Below, one piece after another: positions 8,639 to 16,839 of a stretch of 64,000 bases of DNA; the first letter of the stretch is position 1, and each line of letters opens with the position of its first letter. The translations under genes and the position numbers were made by a program. Source of the stretch: an uncultured Oscillibacter sp. (GTDB lineage Bacteria > Bacillota > Clostridia > Oscillospirales > Oscillospiraceae); the NCBI GenBank assembly GCA_905200545.1, contig CAJKKQ010000004.1, positions 1-64,000 of the forward strand. Direction: 5' to 3'. The notes beneath the pieces were generated by a model, which searched no databases, was not told where the DNA came from, and saw nothing but the letters and a program-made list of their open reading frames with translations.

Positions 8639-8821
8639 ATGAACGCCATTGTCAACGATACCTGCATCGGCTGCGGCCTGTGCGCCGGCACCTGCCCCCT
8701 GGTCTTCACCATGGGGGACGACGGCCTGGCCCACGGCGGCGAAGTGCCCGCCAACCAGGAATCCGCCGCACAGGAGGCCCGGGACGGCTGCCCCGTCTCC
8801 GCCATCTCCCTGGAGGAGTGA
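8639..8821 (+). CDS. Small 4Fe-4S ferredoxin
   Basis: A 60-residue electron carrier with the monocluster pattern CIGCGLC-AGTCP near the N-terminus and a distant DGCPVSAI cysteine. The ATG at 8639 has AAAGGAG upstream; an upstream in-frame ATG at 8615 lacks one. It follows the larger ferredoxin-type gene and is closed by a strong terminator, so the two probably form a short redox operon controlled by the divergent Crp/Fnr protein. Confidence 0.9.
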   Translation: MNAIVNDTCIGCGLCAGTCPLVFTMGDDGLAHGGEVPANQESAAQEARDGCPVSAISLEE

Positions 8822-8832
8822 GCCTATCACTT

Positions 8833-8874
8833 CATCAGCGCCCCGGAGCGTTCTGCTCCGGGGCGCTGATTTTT
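8833..8874 (+). terminator. Terminator between ferredoxin and spoVAF
   Basis: A 15-bp stem, ATCAGCGCCCCGGAGC paired with its complement, followed by TTTTT. It sits between convergent genes and probably serves both. Confidence 0.88.
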
Positions 8875-10292
8875 CACGTATTGTCCCGGCTGATGGGCTC
8901 CCGCAGCAAAAGGCGCCGCAGGGCCTTGCCGTTGAAGGGGATCAGGGGGTAGAGGTAGCCCCGGCCCACGATGGGTTTGGTGGTGGCCAGCAGCACCAGG
9001 ATCCCCAAAAAGCCCAGCACGAACCCCCACACGTCAAAGAGGGCGGTGATGATCAGCAGCGCCACCCGCAGCAGCTTGAAGGCGTATCCCAGCTCGTAGC
9101 TGGGCTGGGCAAAGCCGGCGATGGAGACGAAGGCCATATACACCAGCACCTCCGGCCCCAGCCACTTGGCCTGGACGGCGAAGTCTCCCAGAATCAGGGC
9201 GCCCAGCAGGGAGAAGGAGTTGGACAGGGCGTCGGGGGTGTTGAGAGAGGCCAGCTTCAGCACATCGATGAGGAACTCCACCACCAGCAGCTGCCAGAGA
9301 AGGGGCAGCGATGCCGGCTCCGGTGGGGAGAGGAAGTCCAGCCACTCCGGCAGCCGGTCCGGGGAGCTGACCATCAGGTACCAGGCAGGGGTGATGAGCA
9401 GGGAGATGACAAACACCACCACCCGCAAAATCCGCAGGTACGTGCCGATGATGGGGGGAAAATAGTAGTCGTTGACCTCCTGGGTGAAGTCAAAAAAGGA
9501 GGTGGGCAGCAGCATGGCGGAGGGAGAAGTGTCCACCATCACCACCACGGATCCCTCCATGATGCAGGCGGCGGCGGTGTCCGGCCGCTCCGTGTAGCGG
9601 GCCTTGGGAAAGGGGTTGTACCACTGCTTGGGGCGGATGGCCTCCGCCAGGCTCTCCTGCCCCATGGACAACGCGTGGAGGTCGATGCCCTCCAGCTTCT
9701 GACGGATCTGCTCCAGGAGCTTGGGATCAGCCCGGTCATTGAGGTAGCAGAGCACGATATCCGTCTTGGAGCGCCCTCCCGCCCGGTGGGGCTCCATGGT
9801 CAGGTGGGGATCCCGGATGCGGCGGCGCAGCAGCGCAAGATTCGGTACCAGCGCCTCCACAAAGCCCTCGTGGGCCCCCCGGAGCACCCGGCCGTCGGCG
9901 GGCTCCTCCACCCCCCGGCCCGGGTAGTTCTTGGCATCCATCATGGCGGCGCCGCTGACGCCTTCGATCAAAAGGAGGCTCTTGCCCAGCAGTACCGAGG
10001 TGACGATGTCGTCCCGGTCGAAGCTCACGTCCGCCTCCATGAAGGTAACGCACCCGTCCACGAACTGCTGCATCTCGGTAATGTCCGCCACCGCCTGGGG
10101 CGGCAGGGACAGCCAGAAGGCCCCCATCCGCTCCAGCACCGCGTCGCCGCCGAAGCCGTCGATGACCCAGATGCGCCCCCTGCGGCCGCCGATGCGCAGG
10201 TCCCGGCTCACCACGTCGCAGCTGCGGTTCACCCCCAGCACGTCGTCAAACCAGCGGACATTTTCGGTATAGTCATTGGAAATTCGTTCCAC
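8874..10292 (-). CDS. spoVAF: Stage V sporulation protein AF (GerA-family membrane protein)
   Basis: A 472-residue GerA-family A-subunit-like protein: a soluble N-terminal domain to about 280 (RIWVIDGFGGDAVLERM, ITEMQQFVDGC) and then five or so hydrophobic segments ending in YPLIPFNGKALRRLLLREP, as in SpoVAF. In Bacillus SpoVAF is encoded with spoVA genes and modulates germinant receptor function in the inner spore membrane. Here it is a single gene; spoVA partners are not in the window. A sigma-G-like promoter lies directly upstream. Assignment to SpoVAF rather than another GerA paralogue rests on the N-terminal pattern and the lack of gerB/gerC neighbours. Confidence 0.85.
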   Translation of the reverse strand: MERISNDYTENVRWFDDVLGVNRSCDVVSRDLRIGGRRGRIWVIDGFGGDAVLERMGAFWLSLPPQAVADITEMQQFVDGCVTFMEADVSFDRDDIVTSVLLGKSLLLIEGVSGAAMMDAKNYPGRGVEEPADGRVLRGAHEGFVEALVPNLALLRRRIRDPHLTMEPHRAGGRSKTDIVLCYLNDRADPKLLEQIRQKLEGIDLHALSMGQESLAEAIRPKQWYNPFPKARYTERPDTAAACIMEGSVVVMVDTSPSAMLLPTSFFDFTQEVNDYYFPPIIGTYLRILRVVVFVISLLITPAWYLMVSSPDRLPEWLDFLSPPEPASLPLLWQLLVVEFLIDVLKLASLNTPDALSNSFSLLGALILGDFAVQAKWLGPEVLVYMAFVSIAGFAQPSYELGYAFKLLRVALLIITALFDVWGFVLGFLGILVLLATTKPIVGRGYLYPLIPFNGKALRRLLLREPISRDNT

Positions 10293-10318
10293 GCATATCC
10301 TCCCCTCTGTTTCCAGGG

Positions 10319-10347
10319 TAGTATGCGCCGTTTTCCACAGTCTATCC
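10319..10347 (-). promoter_or_regulatory. Sigma-G-like promoter of spoVAF
   Basis: GGATA (10347-10343) and CATACTA (10325-10319) are 17 bp apart, close to the forespore sigma-G consensus (G-x-ATR and CAT-x-x-TA). Forespore expression is expected for spoVA genes. Confidence 0.5.
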
Positions 10348-10355
10348 CAAAGGGC

Positions 10356-10391
10356 AAAAGGAGGGCCGGTGCTTTCGCACCGGCCCTCCTG
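10356..10391 (-). terminator. Terminator of the pst-pho operon
   Basis: AGGAGGGCCGGTGC-gaaa-GCACCGGCCCTCCT stem followed by TTTT on the minus strand, immediately after phoR. Confidence 0.8.
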
Positions 10392-10397
10392 AAAGAT

Positions 10398-12059
10398 TCA
10401 TGCTTTCATGGGCGGGAAGGTCAGGGTAAAGGTACTGCCCCGGCCGGGTTCGCTCTCCAGCTCCACCCGGGCCCCCAGATAGGCGGCGCCGTGCTTGACG
10501 ATGGAGAGGCCCAGTCCCGTGCCGCCGCTGGAGTGGCTCTTGTCCACCCGGTAGAACCGCTCGAACACCCGGCTCTGGGCGTCCCGGGGGATGCCGATGC
10601 CGGTGTCCGCCACCGCCACCCGGGCTCCCTGGGGCGTGTTCTCCACGGTGACAGTGACGCTGCCTCCCTGGCGGTTGTAGGCCACGGCGTTGTCGCAGAG
10701 GTTGTAGACCACTTCCTCCACGATCTGGGGCACACCCCGGGCCAGGGCCGTCTCACCCCGGAGCTCCAGCGTGACGTCCTTGCGCTTTGCGGCATCGGTG
10801 AGCTGCTCCAGCACCCGTCCGGCAAGCTGGTGGAGATCCACCGTCTCCCAGGTGCCGGCGGGGCCTCCCTCGTCCAGGCGGGAGAGCTTGATGATGTCGT
10901 TCACCAATCCGATGAGCCGCTCCGTCTCCCGGCGGATGTTGCCGGCAAAGTGGGGAATGTCCACCGGCTGGACCATGTTGTTCTCCAGGATCTCCGCCGT
11001 GCCCAGGATGGAGGTTAGAGGCGTTTTCAGCTCGTGGGAGACGTTGGCGGTAAACTCCCGGCGCAGCGCCTCCCGCTGCTCCTTCTCCGTCACGTCCAGG
11101 ATCACCAGCACGGCGCCGGTGACACGGCCGTCCCGCTCCACGGGATTGGCCAGCACCCGGCGGCACTCATCGTCCCGCTCCAGCAGCTCCTCGCAGCGGC
11201 GGCCCGCCAGGGCCTCCTCCACGCAGCGGCGGAAGCCCGCCTCCCGGTTGAGCTCCAGGGCGCTGACGCCCTCCTCCCCCGGCTGCCGGGCCCGCAGCAG
11301 CCGCACCGCTGCGGAGTTATAGCTGAGGACCCGGGTCTCCGGGTCGATGACCAGGAAGCCCTCGCTCATGTTCTCGGTGATGGCGGTGAACTCCTGCTGG
11401 CGGCGGCGCAGATCCAGCATCTGCTGGTGGATCTGGCGGCGCTGGCTGCGCAGCTTGGTGAGCAGGGGCGCAAGCTCCTCATAGGTGTCCGCCCCGGAGG
11501 GGTCGTTGGGATCGATGGCGTTGATGGGGCGCACGATTTTCTTTGCCACCGCAGAGGAAAGCACCAGCGCCAGCACCAGTACCAGCAAAACCATCACCGC
11601 CACCGGCTGGAGCACCTGTACCACCAGCGTCCAGGCGGAGTACTGGGTATCCGACAGGCGCAGCACCGTCCCGTCGGTGAGGCGCAGCGCATAATAGATG
11701 GTCTGCTGGGCCAGGGTGTCGGAATAGCGCACCGCCCAGCCCTTACCCAGCTGCAGCGCCTCCCGGATCTCCTCTCTTTGGGCGTGGTTGTCCAGGTCGC
11801 CGGCAGGCTCGGTGTTGTCATAGAGGACGGTACCGTCGCCGTCCACCCAGGTGACCCGGTCATTCCCGGGCAGTCCCGATTCCAGATAGGCCTCGCCGTC
11901 CAGCTCCACGCCCCGGGCGGCATACTCCGTCCGCACGGCCAGTTCGTTGAGCACCCGATCCTGGAAATACCCATAGAGCACCCCGGTGATGAGCACCAGG
12001 CTCGCCAGCAGCACCGCCATGGATACCGCCAGGATGGAGCGAAAGATCTGTTTTGTCAT
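10398..12059 (-). CDS. phoR: PhoR-type sensor histidine kinase
   Basis: A 553-residue membrane kinase: TM1 about 8-30, an extracytoplasmic sensor to about 145, TM2 about 146-172, a short linker with a coiled region, a PAS domain about 220-330 (FTAITENMSEGFLVIDPETRVLSYN), HisKA with SHELKTPLTSILG near 345, and an HATPase domain with N box (NLCDNAVAYN), DTGIGIP and GTGLGLSIVKH. It is the last gene of the phosphate operon, 15 nt after phoB, which fixes its likely partner. It should phosphorylate PhoB when phosphate is low, with PstSCAB and PhoU signalling sufficiency. Confidence 0.93.
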   Translation of the reverse strand: MTKQIFRSILAVSMAVLLASLVLITGVLYGYFQDRVLNELAVRTEYAARGVELDGEAYLESGLPGNDRVTWVDGDGTVLYDNTEPAGDLDNHAQREEIREALQLGKGWAVRYSDTLAQQTIYYALRLTDGTVLRLSDTQYSAWTLVVQVLQPVAVMVLLVLVLALVLSSAVAKKIVRPINAIDPNDPSGADTYEELAPLLTKLRSQRRQIHQQMLDLRRRQQEFTAITENMSEGFLVIDPETRVLSYNSAAVRLLRARQPGEEGVSALELNREAGFRRCVEEALAGRRCEELLERDDECRRVLANPVERDGRVTGAVLVILDVTEKEQREALRREFTANVSHELKTPLTSILGTAEILENNMVQPVDIPHFAGNIRRETERLIGLVNDIIKLSRLDEGGPAGTWETVDLHQLAGRVLEQLTDAAKRKDVTLELRGETALARGVPQIVEEVVYNLCDNAVAYNRQGGSVTVTVENTPQGARVAVADTGIGIPRDAQSRVFERFYRVDKSHSSGGTGLGLSIVKHGAAYLGARVELESEPGRGSTFTLTFPPMKA

Positions 12060-12074
12060 ATTCCCGCTCCCCCG

Positions 12075-12749
12075 TCAGCTCTCTGCGGCGATCTTGTAGC
12101 CGTAGCCCCGGACCGTCTCGATGTACGCCCCTGCAGGGCCCAGCTTCTGGCGCAGCGTCCGGATATGGACGTCCACAGTGCGGCTCTCCCCGGTATAGGC
12201 GTAGCCCCACACCTGCTCCAAAAGCTGTTCCCGGGAGAATACCTGCCCCCGGTGCGCCAGCAGCAGCCGCAGCACCTCGAATTCCTTCTGGGTGAGGCTC
12301 ACCGCCTCCCCGGAGACGTGGACGGTGTGTCGGCCGGGATCCACCTCCAGCACGCCGCAGCGGTAGCGGACCTCCTGAGTGTCCCGGTGTGTCCGGCGCA
12401 GCTGCACCCGGATGCGGGAAAGGAGCTCCAGCATGCCGAAGGGCTTGGCCACATAGTCGTCGGCGCCGCTGTCCAGCCCCACCACCTTGTCGTACTCGGT
12501 GCCCTTGGCAGTGAGCATGATGACAGGGACGGCGGCGGTGCGCCCGTCCTGACGGAGCTTTTTCAAAATGGTGAGGCCGTCTTCCTCCGGCAGCATGATG
12601 TCCAGCAGCACCAGCTCCGGCACTTCCTCCTCCACCGCCTTCCAGAACTCCGAGGGCAGCGGGAAGCCCCGGGCGGGCAAGCCCTGGCTGTTGAGGGTAT
12701 AGATGACGAAATCCCGGATGCTGCCGTCATCCTCCAGTAAATAGATCAT
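12075..12749 (-). CDS. phoB: PhoB-type response regulator (OmpR family)
   Basis: A 224-residue regulator with a receiver domain (acidic pair E6-D7-D8, phospho-acceptor Asp in LLDIMLPEEDG near 50, Thr in MLTAKG, Lys in VAKPF) and an OmpR-type winged helix from about 130 (LTQKEFEVLRLLLAHRGQVFSREQ, RTVDVHIRTLRQKLG). It lies between the HD gene and phoR. The Pho-box repeats in front of pstS are its expected target, giving positive feedback on the operon. Confidence 0.93.
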   Translation of the reverse strand: MIYLLEDDGSIRDFVIYTLNSQGLPARGFPLPSEFWKAVEEEVPELVLLDIMLPEEDGLTILKKLRQDGRTAAVPVIMLTAKGTEYDKVVGLDSGADDYVAKPFGMLELLSRIRVQLRRTHRDTQEVRYRCGVLEVDPGRHTVHVSGEAVSLTQKEFEVLRLLLAHRGQVFSREQLLEQVWGYAYTGESRTVDVHIRTLRQKLGPAGAYIETVRGYGYKIAAES

Positions 12750-12772
12750 TGGCTCTTCCTCCTACCGCCGCC

Positions 12773-13432
12773 TCAGATCAGCGGCTGCTCATTGATCATG
12801 AGCTTGAATTGCAGGCCCAGCGTCTCCGCGGCCTTGCGGCAAAGGAGCATCCGCCCCATGAAGATCTCAAAGTAGTCCATGACGGAGCCGTACTTGGTAT
12901 CCACCCACAGCTTCAGCTTGATGAGGGTGTGCTCCTCGTTGATCTTCAGCTGAGACTTCTTCACCGAGTAGTTCACCCGGTCGTGGATATCGAAGGTGGC
13001 CATGTCCCGGTTGCGCACCCGGCTGCGGCGCACGTCGGACTTGTCCGCCAGGATCAGCGCCGCCGCCACGGCGTTCACCGGCTGACCGGTGCCTTCGTCG
13101 TGGTTGCCGATGGCGGTGACGATGGTGGCGATCTCCTCCGGGTCGCAGTCCAGATTGTCCAGGATCCGGAAGGCCATGACGGCGCCGGACTGGGAGTGGT
13201 CGATGCGGTTGACGAGATTGCCGATGTCGTGGAGGAACCCGGCGATCCGGGCCACTTCCACCGTCCGCTCCGGATAGCCCAGGGTGGAGAGGATATAGGC
13301 GGCGTTCTCCGCCACCACCGTCACATGGGCAAAGCTGTGCTCCGTAAAGCCCAGGGCGATGAGCGACTCGTCCGCCCGCTGGATATAGGTGCGGATGGCG
13401 GCGTTGTTTTTCACGTCTTCATACGTGAGCAT
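12773..13432 (-). CDS. HD-domain phosphohydrolase inside the phosphate operon
   Basis: A 219-residue HD-family protein. Metal-binding residues are visible: H in EHSFAHVT near 35, the HD pair in AGFLHDIGNLVNR, and a later D in ALILADKSDVRRSRVR. HD proteins hydrolyse nucleotides or other phosphate esters; the substrate cannot be told here. The C-terminal 70 residues (VNYSVKKSQLKINEEHTLIKLKLWVD) look like an added small domain. It sits between phoU and phoB, with 70 and 23 nt gaps, so it should be induced by phosphate starvation; a nucleotide-signal or phosphate-salvage role is inference. Confidence 0.8.
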   Translation of the reverse strand: MLTYEDVKNNAAIRTYIQRADESLIALGFTEHSFAHVTVVAENAAYILSTLGYPERTVEVARIAGFLHDIGNLVNRIDHSQSGAVMAFRILDNLDCDPEEIATIVTAIGNHDEGTGQPVNAVAAALILADKSDVRRSRVRNRDMATFDIHDRVNYSVKKSQLKINEEHTLIKLKLWVDTKYGSVMDYFEIFMGRMLLCRKAAETLGLQFKLMINEQPLI

Positions 13433-13502
13433 TTGAGATCCTCTCCTTTTCTTTATGGAAGCAGGCGCGGCCGGTTCCCGGAACCCCGCCGCGCCGTCCG
13501 AT

Positions 13503-14147
13503 TCAGTTTGCGGAGGGATGGATCCCCGTGATGGAGTATTCCACCCACTCGGCCACGTTGGTGGCGTGGTCGCCGATACGTTCCAGGTACTTGGCCACCA
13601 TCAGGATGTCCAGGCCCTCCTCCCCGGCGTCGGGGCTCTGGCGCAGGAAGGTGATGAGCTCCCGCTTCACCTGGTTGAACAGCTCATCGACCTGATCGTC
13701 CGCCCGGCACACCGCCCGTGCCAGCTCCAGGTCCCGCCGGACGAAGGAGTCCACGCTGTCGGTGACCATGCCGATGACCGCCCGGGTCATCTCCGCGATA
13801 TGCAGGCAGTCGCCGTTGGGCAGCGTGATATAGGGCACCAGGTCCGCGATGTCCGCCGCCTGGTCGCCGATGCGCTCCAGGTCGGAGATCATCTTCAGCG
13901 CAGCGGAGATCTCCCGCAGGTCCTTGGCAACAGGCTGCTGCTGCAAAAGGAGCTTCAAACAGCGGTTTTCCACCTCCCGCTCCTTCTGGTCGATCTCCCG
14001 CTCCGCCTCCTGGGCACTCTCCGCCAGATCCCGGTCGCCCTTCAAAAGGGCCTCCGCCGCGGCGGAGATGGCGTCCTCGCACAGCGCGCCCATCTGGATC
14101 ATTTCCACATGCAGCTGCTCCAGCTGCTCATCAAACCGATTTCTCAC
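13503..14147 (-). CDS. phoU: Phosphate signalling protein PhoU
   Basis: A 214-residue protein made of two PhoU helical bundles (about 10-95 and 115-205); each carries the metal-binding E/D-x-x-RxxD pattern (DLERIGDQAADI and YLERIGDHATNV). PhoU passes the Pst transporter state to PhoR and limits phosphate uptake. I chose the GTG at 14147, which has GGGGAGG 10 nt upstream; the longer frame would run deep into pstB. It begins essentially at the pstB stop codon, so the two are translationally coupled. Confidence 0.93.
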   Translation of the reverse strand: MRNRFDEQLEQLHVEMIQMGALCEDAISAAAEALLKGDRDLAESAQEAEREIDQKEREVENRCLKLLLQQQPVAKDLREISAALKMISDLERIGDQAADIADLVPYITLPNGDCLHIAEMTRAVIGMVTDSVDSFVRRDLELARAVCRADDQVDELFNQVKRELITFLRQSPDAGEEGLDILMVAKYLERIGDHATNVAEWVEYSITGIHPSAN

Positions 14148-14148
14148 G

Positions 14149-14904
14149 TTATCCGAACCTCCCCGTGATGTAATCCTCGGTGCGCTTCTCCGTGGGATTG
14201 GAGAAGATCTGCTCCGTCTTACCGAATTCCACCAGATCTCCCAGCAGGAAGAAGGCGGTGTTGTCGGAGACACGGGCGGCCTGCTGCATATTGTGGGTGA
14301 CCATGATGACAGTATACTTGCTTTTCAGCTCCACCGCAAGGTCTTCGATCTTGGAGGTGGAAATGGGGTCCAGGGCGCTGGTGGACTCATCCATCAGCAG
14401 CACCTCCGGCTCCACGGCCAGGGCCCGGGCGATGCAAAGGCGCTGCTGCTGGCCGCCGGAGAGGCCCAGGGCGCTCTTTTTCAGCCGGTCCTTCACCTCG
14501 TCCCAGATGGCGGCGGAGCGCAGGGAGTTCTCCACGATCTCGTCCAGCTTGGCCCGGGAGCGGATGCCGTGGGTCCGGGGGCCGTAGGCCACGTTGTCAT
14601 AGATGCTCATGGGGAAGGGATTGGCCTTCTGGAAGACCATGCCGATCTGCTTGCGCAGCCAGGTGGTATCCACGCTGGGGGCATAGATATTCTCCCCGCC
14701 GTAGTTGACCTCGCCCTCGATGCGGATGCCGGGAACCAGGTCGTTCATGCGGTTGAGGGTCTTGAGGAAGGTGGACTTTCCGCAGCCGGAGGGCCCGATG
14801 AGGGCGGTGATCTCGTTGGCGGGGATGTCCATATTCACGCCGTGGAGGGCGTGGTGTGCGCCGTACCACAGGTTCAGATCCTTTACTTCAATGATGGTAG
14901 ACAT
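14149..14904 (-). CDS. pstB: Phosphate ABC transporter ATP-binding protein PstB
   Basis: A 251-residue ATPase energising phosphate import. Walker [10 protein letters not shown], signature LSGGQQQRL, Walker [13 protein letters not shown] and the switch His in VTHNMQQA are present, with the PstB-specific TLNRMNDL and [23 protein letters not shown]. The ATG at 14904 (MSTIIEV) has GGGAGAG upstream and is preferred to a start 13 codons earlier that would overlap pstA. Confidence 0.96.
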   Translation of the reverse strand: MSTIIEVKDLNLWYGAHHALHGVNMDIPANEITALIGPSGCGKSTFLKTLNRMNDLVPGIRIEGEVNYGGENIYAPSVDTTWLRKQIGMVFQKANPFPMSIYDNVAYGPRTHGIRSRAKLDEIVENSLRSAAIWDEVKDRLKKSALGLSGGQQQRLCIARALAVEPEVLLMDESTSALDPISTSKIEDLAVELKSKYTVIMVTHNMQQAARVSDNTAFFLLGDLVEFGKTEQIFSNPTEKRTEDYITGRFG

Positions 14905-14920
14905 TTGGAATCTCTCCCGT

Positions 14921-15772
14921 TTATTTCTTGAGTTTCCGGCCAACCAGGTTGGCGGAGAGGTTGATAAGGAGGGTCAGCAGCATCAAAATGGTGGCAATGG
15001 CAAAGGCCACGGCGGTCTCGCCCCGCTCGCTGGCATAGACATACAATGCCACCGTCAGCGACGCGGAGGAGGACTGGAGGGACGTGAAAAAGTCATTGAG
15101 CACCAGGCCGAAGCCCGCGGTGTAGAGAAGCGCCGCGCTCTCGCCCACGATGCGGCCCACCGCCAGGATGCAGCCGGTGACGATGCCGTCCACAGAGTTG
15201 GGCAGTACCACGGTACGCACCATGTGCCACTTGCCGGCCCCCAAAGCCAGGGCCCCCTCCCGGTAGGAGTCGGGCACAGTCTTGAGGCTCTCCTGGGTGG
15301 TGCGGACGATGGTGGGCAGGATCATCACCACCAATGTCATGGAGCCCGCCAGCACGCCGGTCTGCCAGCCCATCAGCTGAATGAAGAACAGCATGCCCAC
15401 CAGGCCGAAGATGATGGAGGGGATACCCGTCAGGGTCTCGGTGGCAAATTCAATGATGGTCACCAGCTTGCGGTTGGTAGCGTACTCGGTGAGGTAGATG
15501 GCGGCCCCCACCCCCAGGGGCAGCACGATCACCATGGAGAGCAGCACCAGGTAGAGGGTATTGAGGATGTTGGGCAGGATGCCGATGGTATCCTTGATGT
15601 AGCTGGACTGGCTGGTGAGGAGCTCCCAGGAGATGTTGGGCACCCCGCGGTAGAAAATATAGCCGATGATGAGCACCAGCAGGGCGCAGGTGATGAAGCC
15701 GCTGAGGTACAGCAGTGCCCGCAGCGTCCGGTCATAGAAGCGGCGGCTGGCGGAAAGGGACTTGTTCTCCAC
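14921..15772 (-). CDS. pstA: Phosphate ABC transporter permease PstA
   Basis: A 283-residue inner-membrane permease with six predicted transmembrane segments and the ABC permease EAA-type loop ([29 protein letters not shown]) that docks onto PstB. It starts 4 nt after pstC ends and pairs with PstC to form the phosphate channel. Confidence 0.95.
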   Translation of the reverse strand: MENKSLSASRRFYDRTLRALLYLSGFITCALLVLIIGYIFYRGVPNISWELLTSQSSYIKDTIGILPNILNTLYLVLLSMVIVLPLGVGAAIYLTEYATNRKLVTIIEFATETLTGIPSIIFGLVGMLFFIQLMGWQTGVLAGSMTLVVMILPTIVRTTQESLKTVPDSYREGALALGAGKWHMVRTVVLPNSVDGIVTGCILAVGRIVGESAALLYTAGFGLVLNDFFTSLQSSSASLTVALYVYASERGETAVAFAIATILMLLTLLINLSANLVGRKLKK

Positions 15773-15775
15773 GGC

Positions 15776-16735
15776 TCACTCCTCCTTCCTGTTTTTGATG
15801 AAGACGTTCAAAAAGACGTTGATCATCATGATGAACAAAAACAGCACCAGCCCGATGGAGAAGAGGGCGTTGCGGTGCAGAGAGCCCACCGCAGCGTAGG
15901 ACATCTCCGAGGCGATGGCGGTGGTGAGGAAGCGCACGGAAGTGAGAAGCCCCGGCATGTTGGCCACGTTGCCCGCCACCATGATGATGGCCATGGCCTC
16001 GCCGATGGCACGGCCGATGCCCAGGACGATGGCGGTGGCGATGCCGCTGCGGGCGGCGGGGACGCTGACCCGGAACACCGTCTCGATGTGGGTGGCGCCC
16101 AGGGCCAGGGATGCCTCCTCATACTCCCGGGGCACCGCCCGCAAAGCCGTCTCCGACACGGAGATGATGGAGGGAAGGATCATGATGGCCAGCACGATGA
16201 TGGCCGCCAGCAGCGTTGCGCCGGAGGGCAGATCGAAGATCACCCGGATGGCAGGCACCAGCAAAATCATGCCCACCAGGCCGTACACCACGGAGGGGAT
16301 GCCCGCCAGCAGCTCCACGGCGGTGTGGATCACCACGGCCACCTTGGGGGGCGCCACTTTGGAGAGGAAGATGGCGGTCATGAGGCCCACGGGCACGCCC
16401 ACGATGATGGCCCCGGCGGTACCCGCCAGGGAGGTGAGGATGATGGCGAAGATGCCGAAGTCATTGGTGGAGGCGTACCAGCGCTTGCCGAAGAGGAAGT
16501 TGATGGGGCCGATCTCCAAAATGGCCGGCAGGCCGGAGATGATGAGGTAGATGCTGATGATCAGCACGAAGGCTACGGCAATCATGCCGCAGACGAAAAA
16601 CAGCGCCTTCATGAAAAATTCCAGCGCCTCCCGGGGGTTGTTGACCCGCAGGCGGGGCTGTTGGCCGCCGGCGGCGGCCTTCTTCCCGGAAACGGAGGCG
16701 CCCTCCGTCCGGGGCAGGGTTGCATTGTTCTCCAT
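15776..16735 (-). CDS. pstC: Phosphate ABC transporter permease PstC
   Basis: A 319-residue permease. The ATG at 16735 (MENNATLP) follows AAGGAG by 8 nt; the longer frame reads through an intergenic hairpin. A soluble N-terminal 45 residues precede six transmembrane segments with the loop EEASLALGATHIETVFRVSVPAARSGI. Together with PstA it imports phosphate delivered by PstS. Confidence 0.95.
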   Translation of the reverse strand: MENNATLPRTEGASVSGKKAAAGGQQPRLRVNNPREALEFFMKALFFVCGMIAVAFVLIISIYLIISGLPAILEIGPINFLFGKRWYASTNDFGIFAIILTSLAGTAGAIIVGVPVGLMTAIFLSKVAPPKVAVVIHTAVELLAGIPSVVYGLVGMILLVPAIRVIFDLPSGATLLAAIIVLAIMILPSIISVSETALRAVPREYEEASLALGATHIETVFRVSVPAARSGIATAIVLGIGRAIGEAMAIIMVAGNVANMPGLLTSVRFLTTAIASEMSYAAVGSLHRNALFSIGLVLFLFIMMINVFLNVFIKNRKEE

Positions 16736-16778
16736 GTCACGTTCTCCTTGGTAGAGGAGGCGCACTCCTCCGGACTTG

Positions 16779-16821
16779 GCGAAGCGGCCGCCGCCCCGTC
16801 TGGGGGACGCCGGCCGTTCGC
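16779..16821 (-). promoter_or_regulatory. Strong hairpin between pstS and pstC
   Basis: GCGAACGGCCGGCG...CGGCGGCCGCTTCGC forms a long GC-rich stem in the 104-nt gap, with no U tract. Such hairpins often stabilise the upstream binding-protein message or attenuate the rest of the operon, giving excess PstS over PstCAB. Confidence 0.6.
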
Positions 16822-16839
16822 GCTGGGTCATGTACGGTT

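Noticed and set aside
16755-16769. GAGGAGGCGCACTCCTC as a second regulatory hairpin before pstC
   Set aside because: It contains the normal upstream purine-rich sequence and is too short to claim a function.
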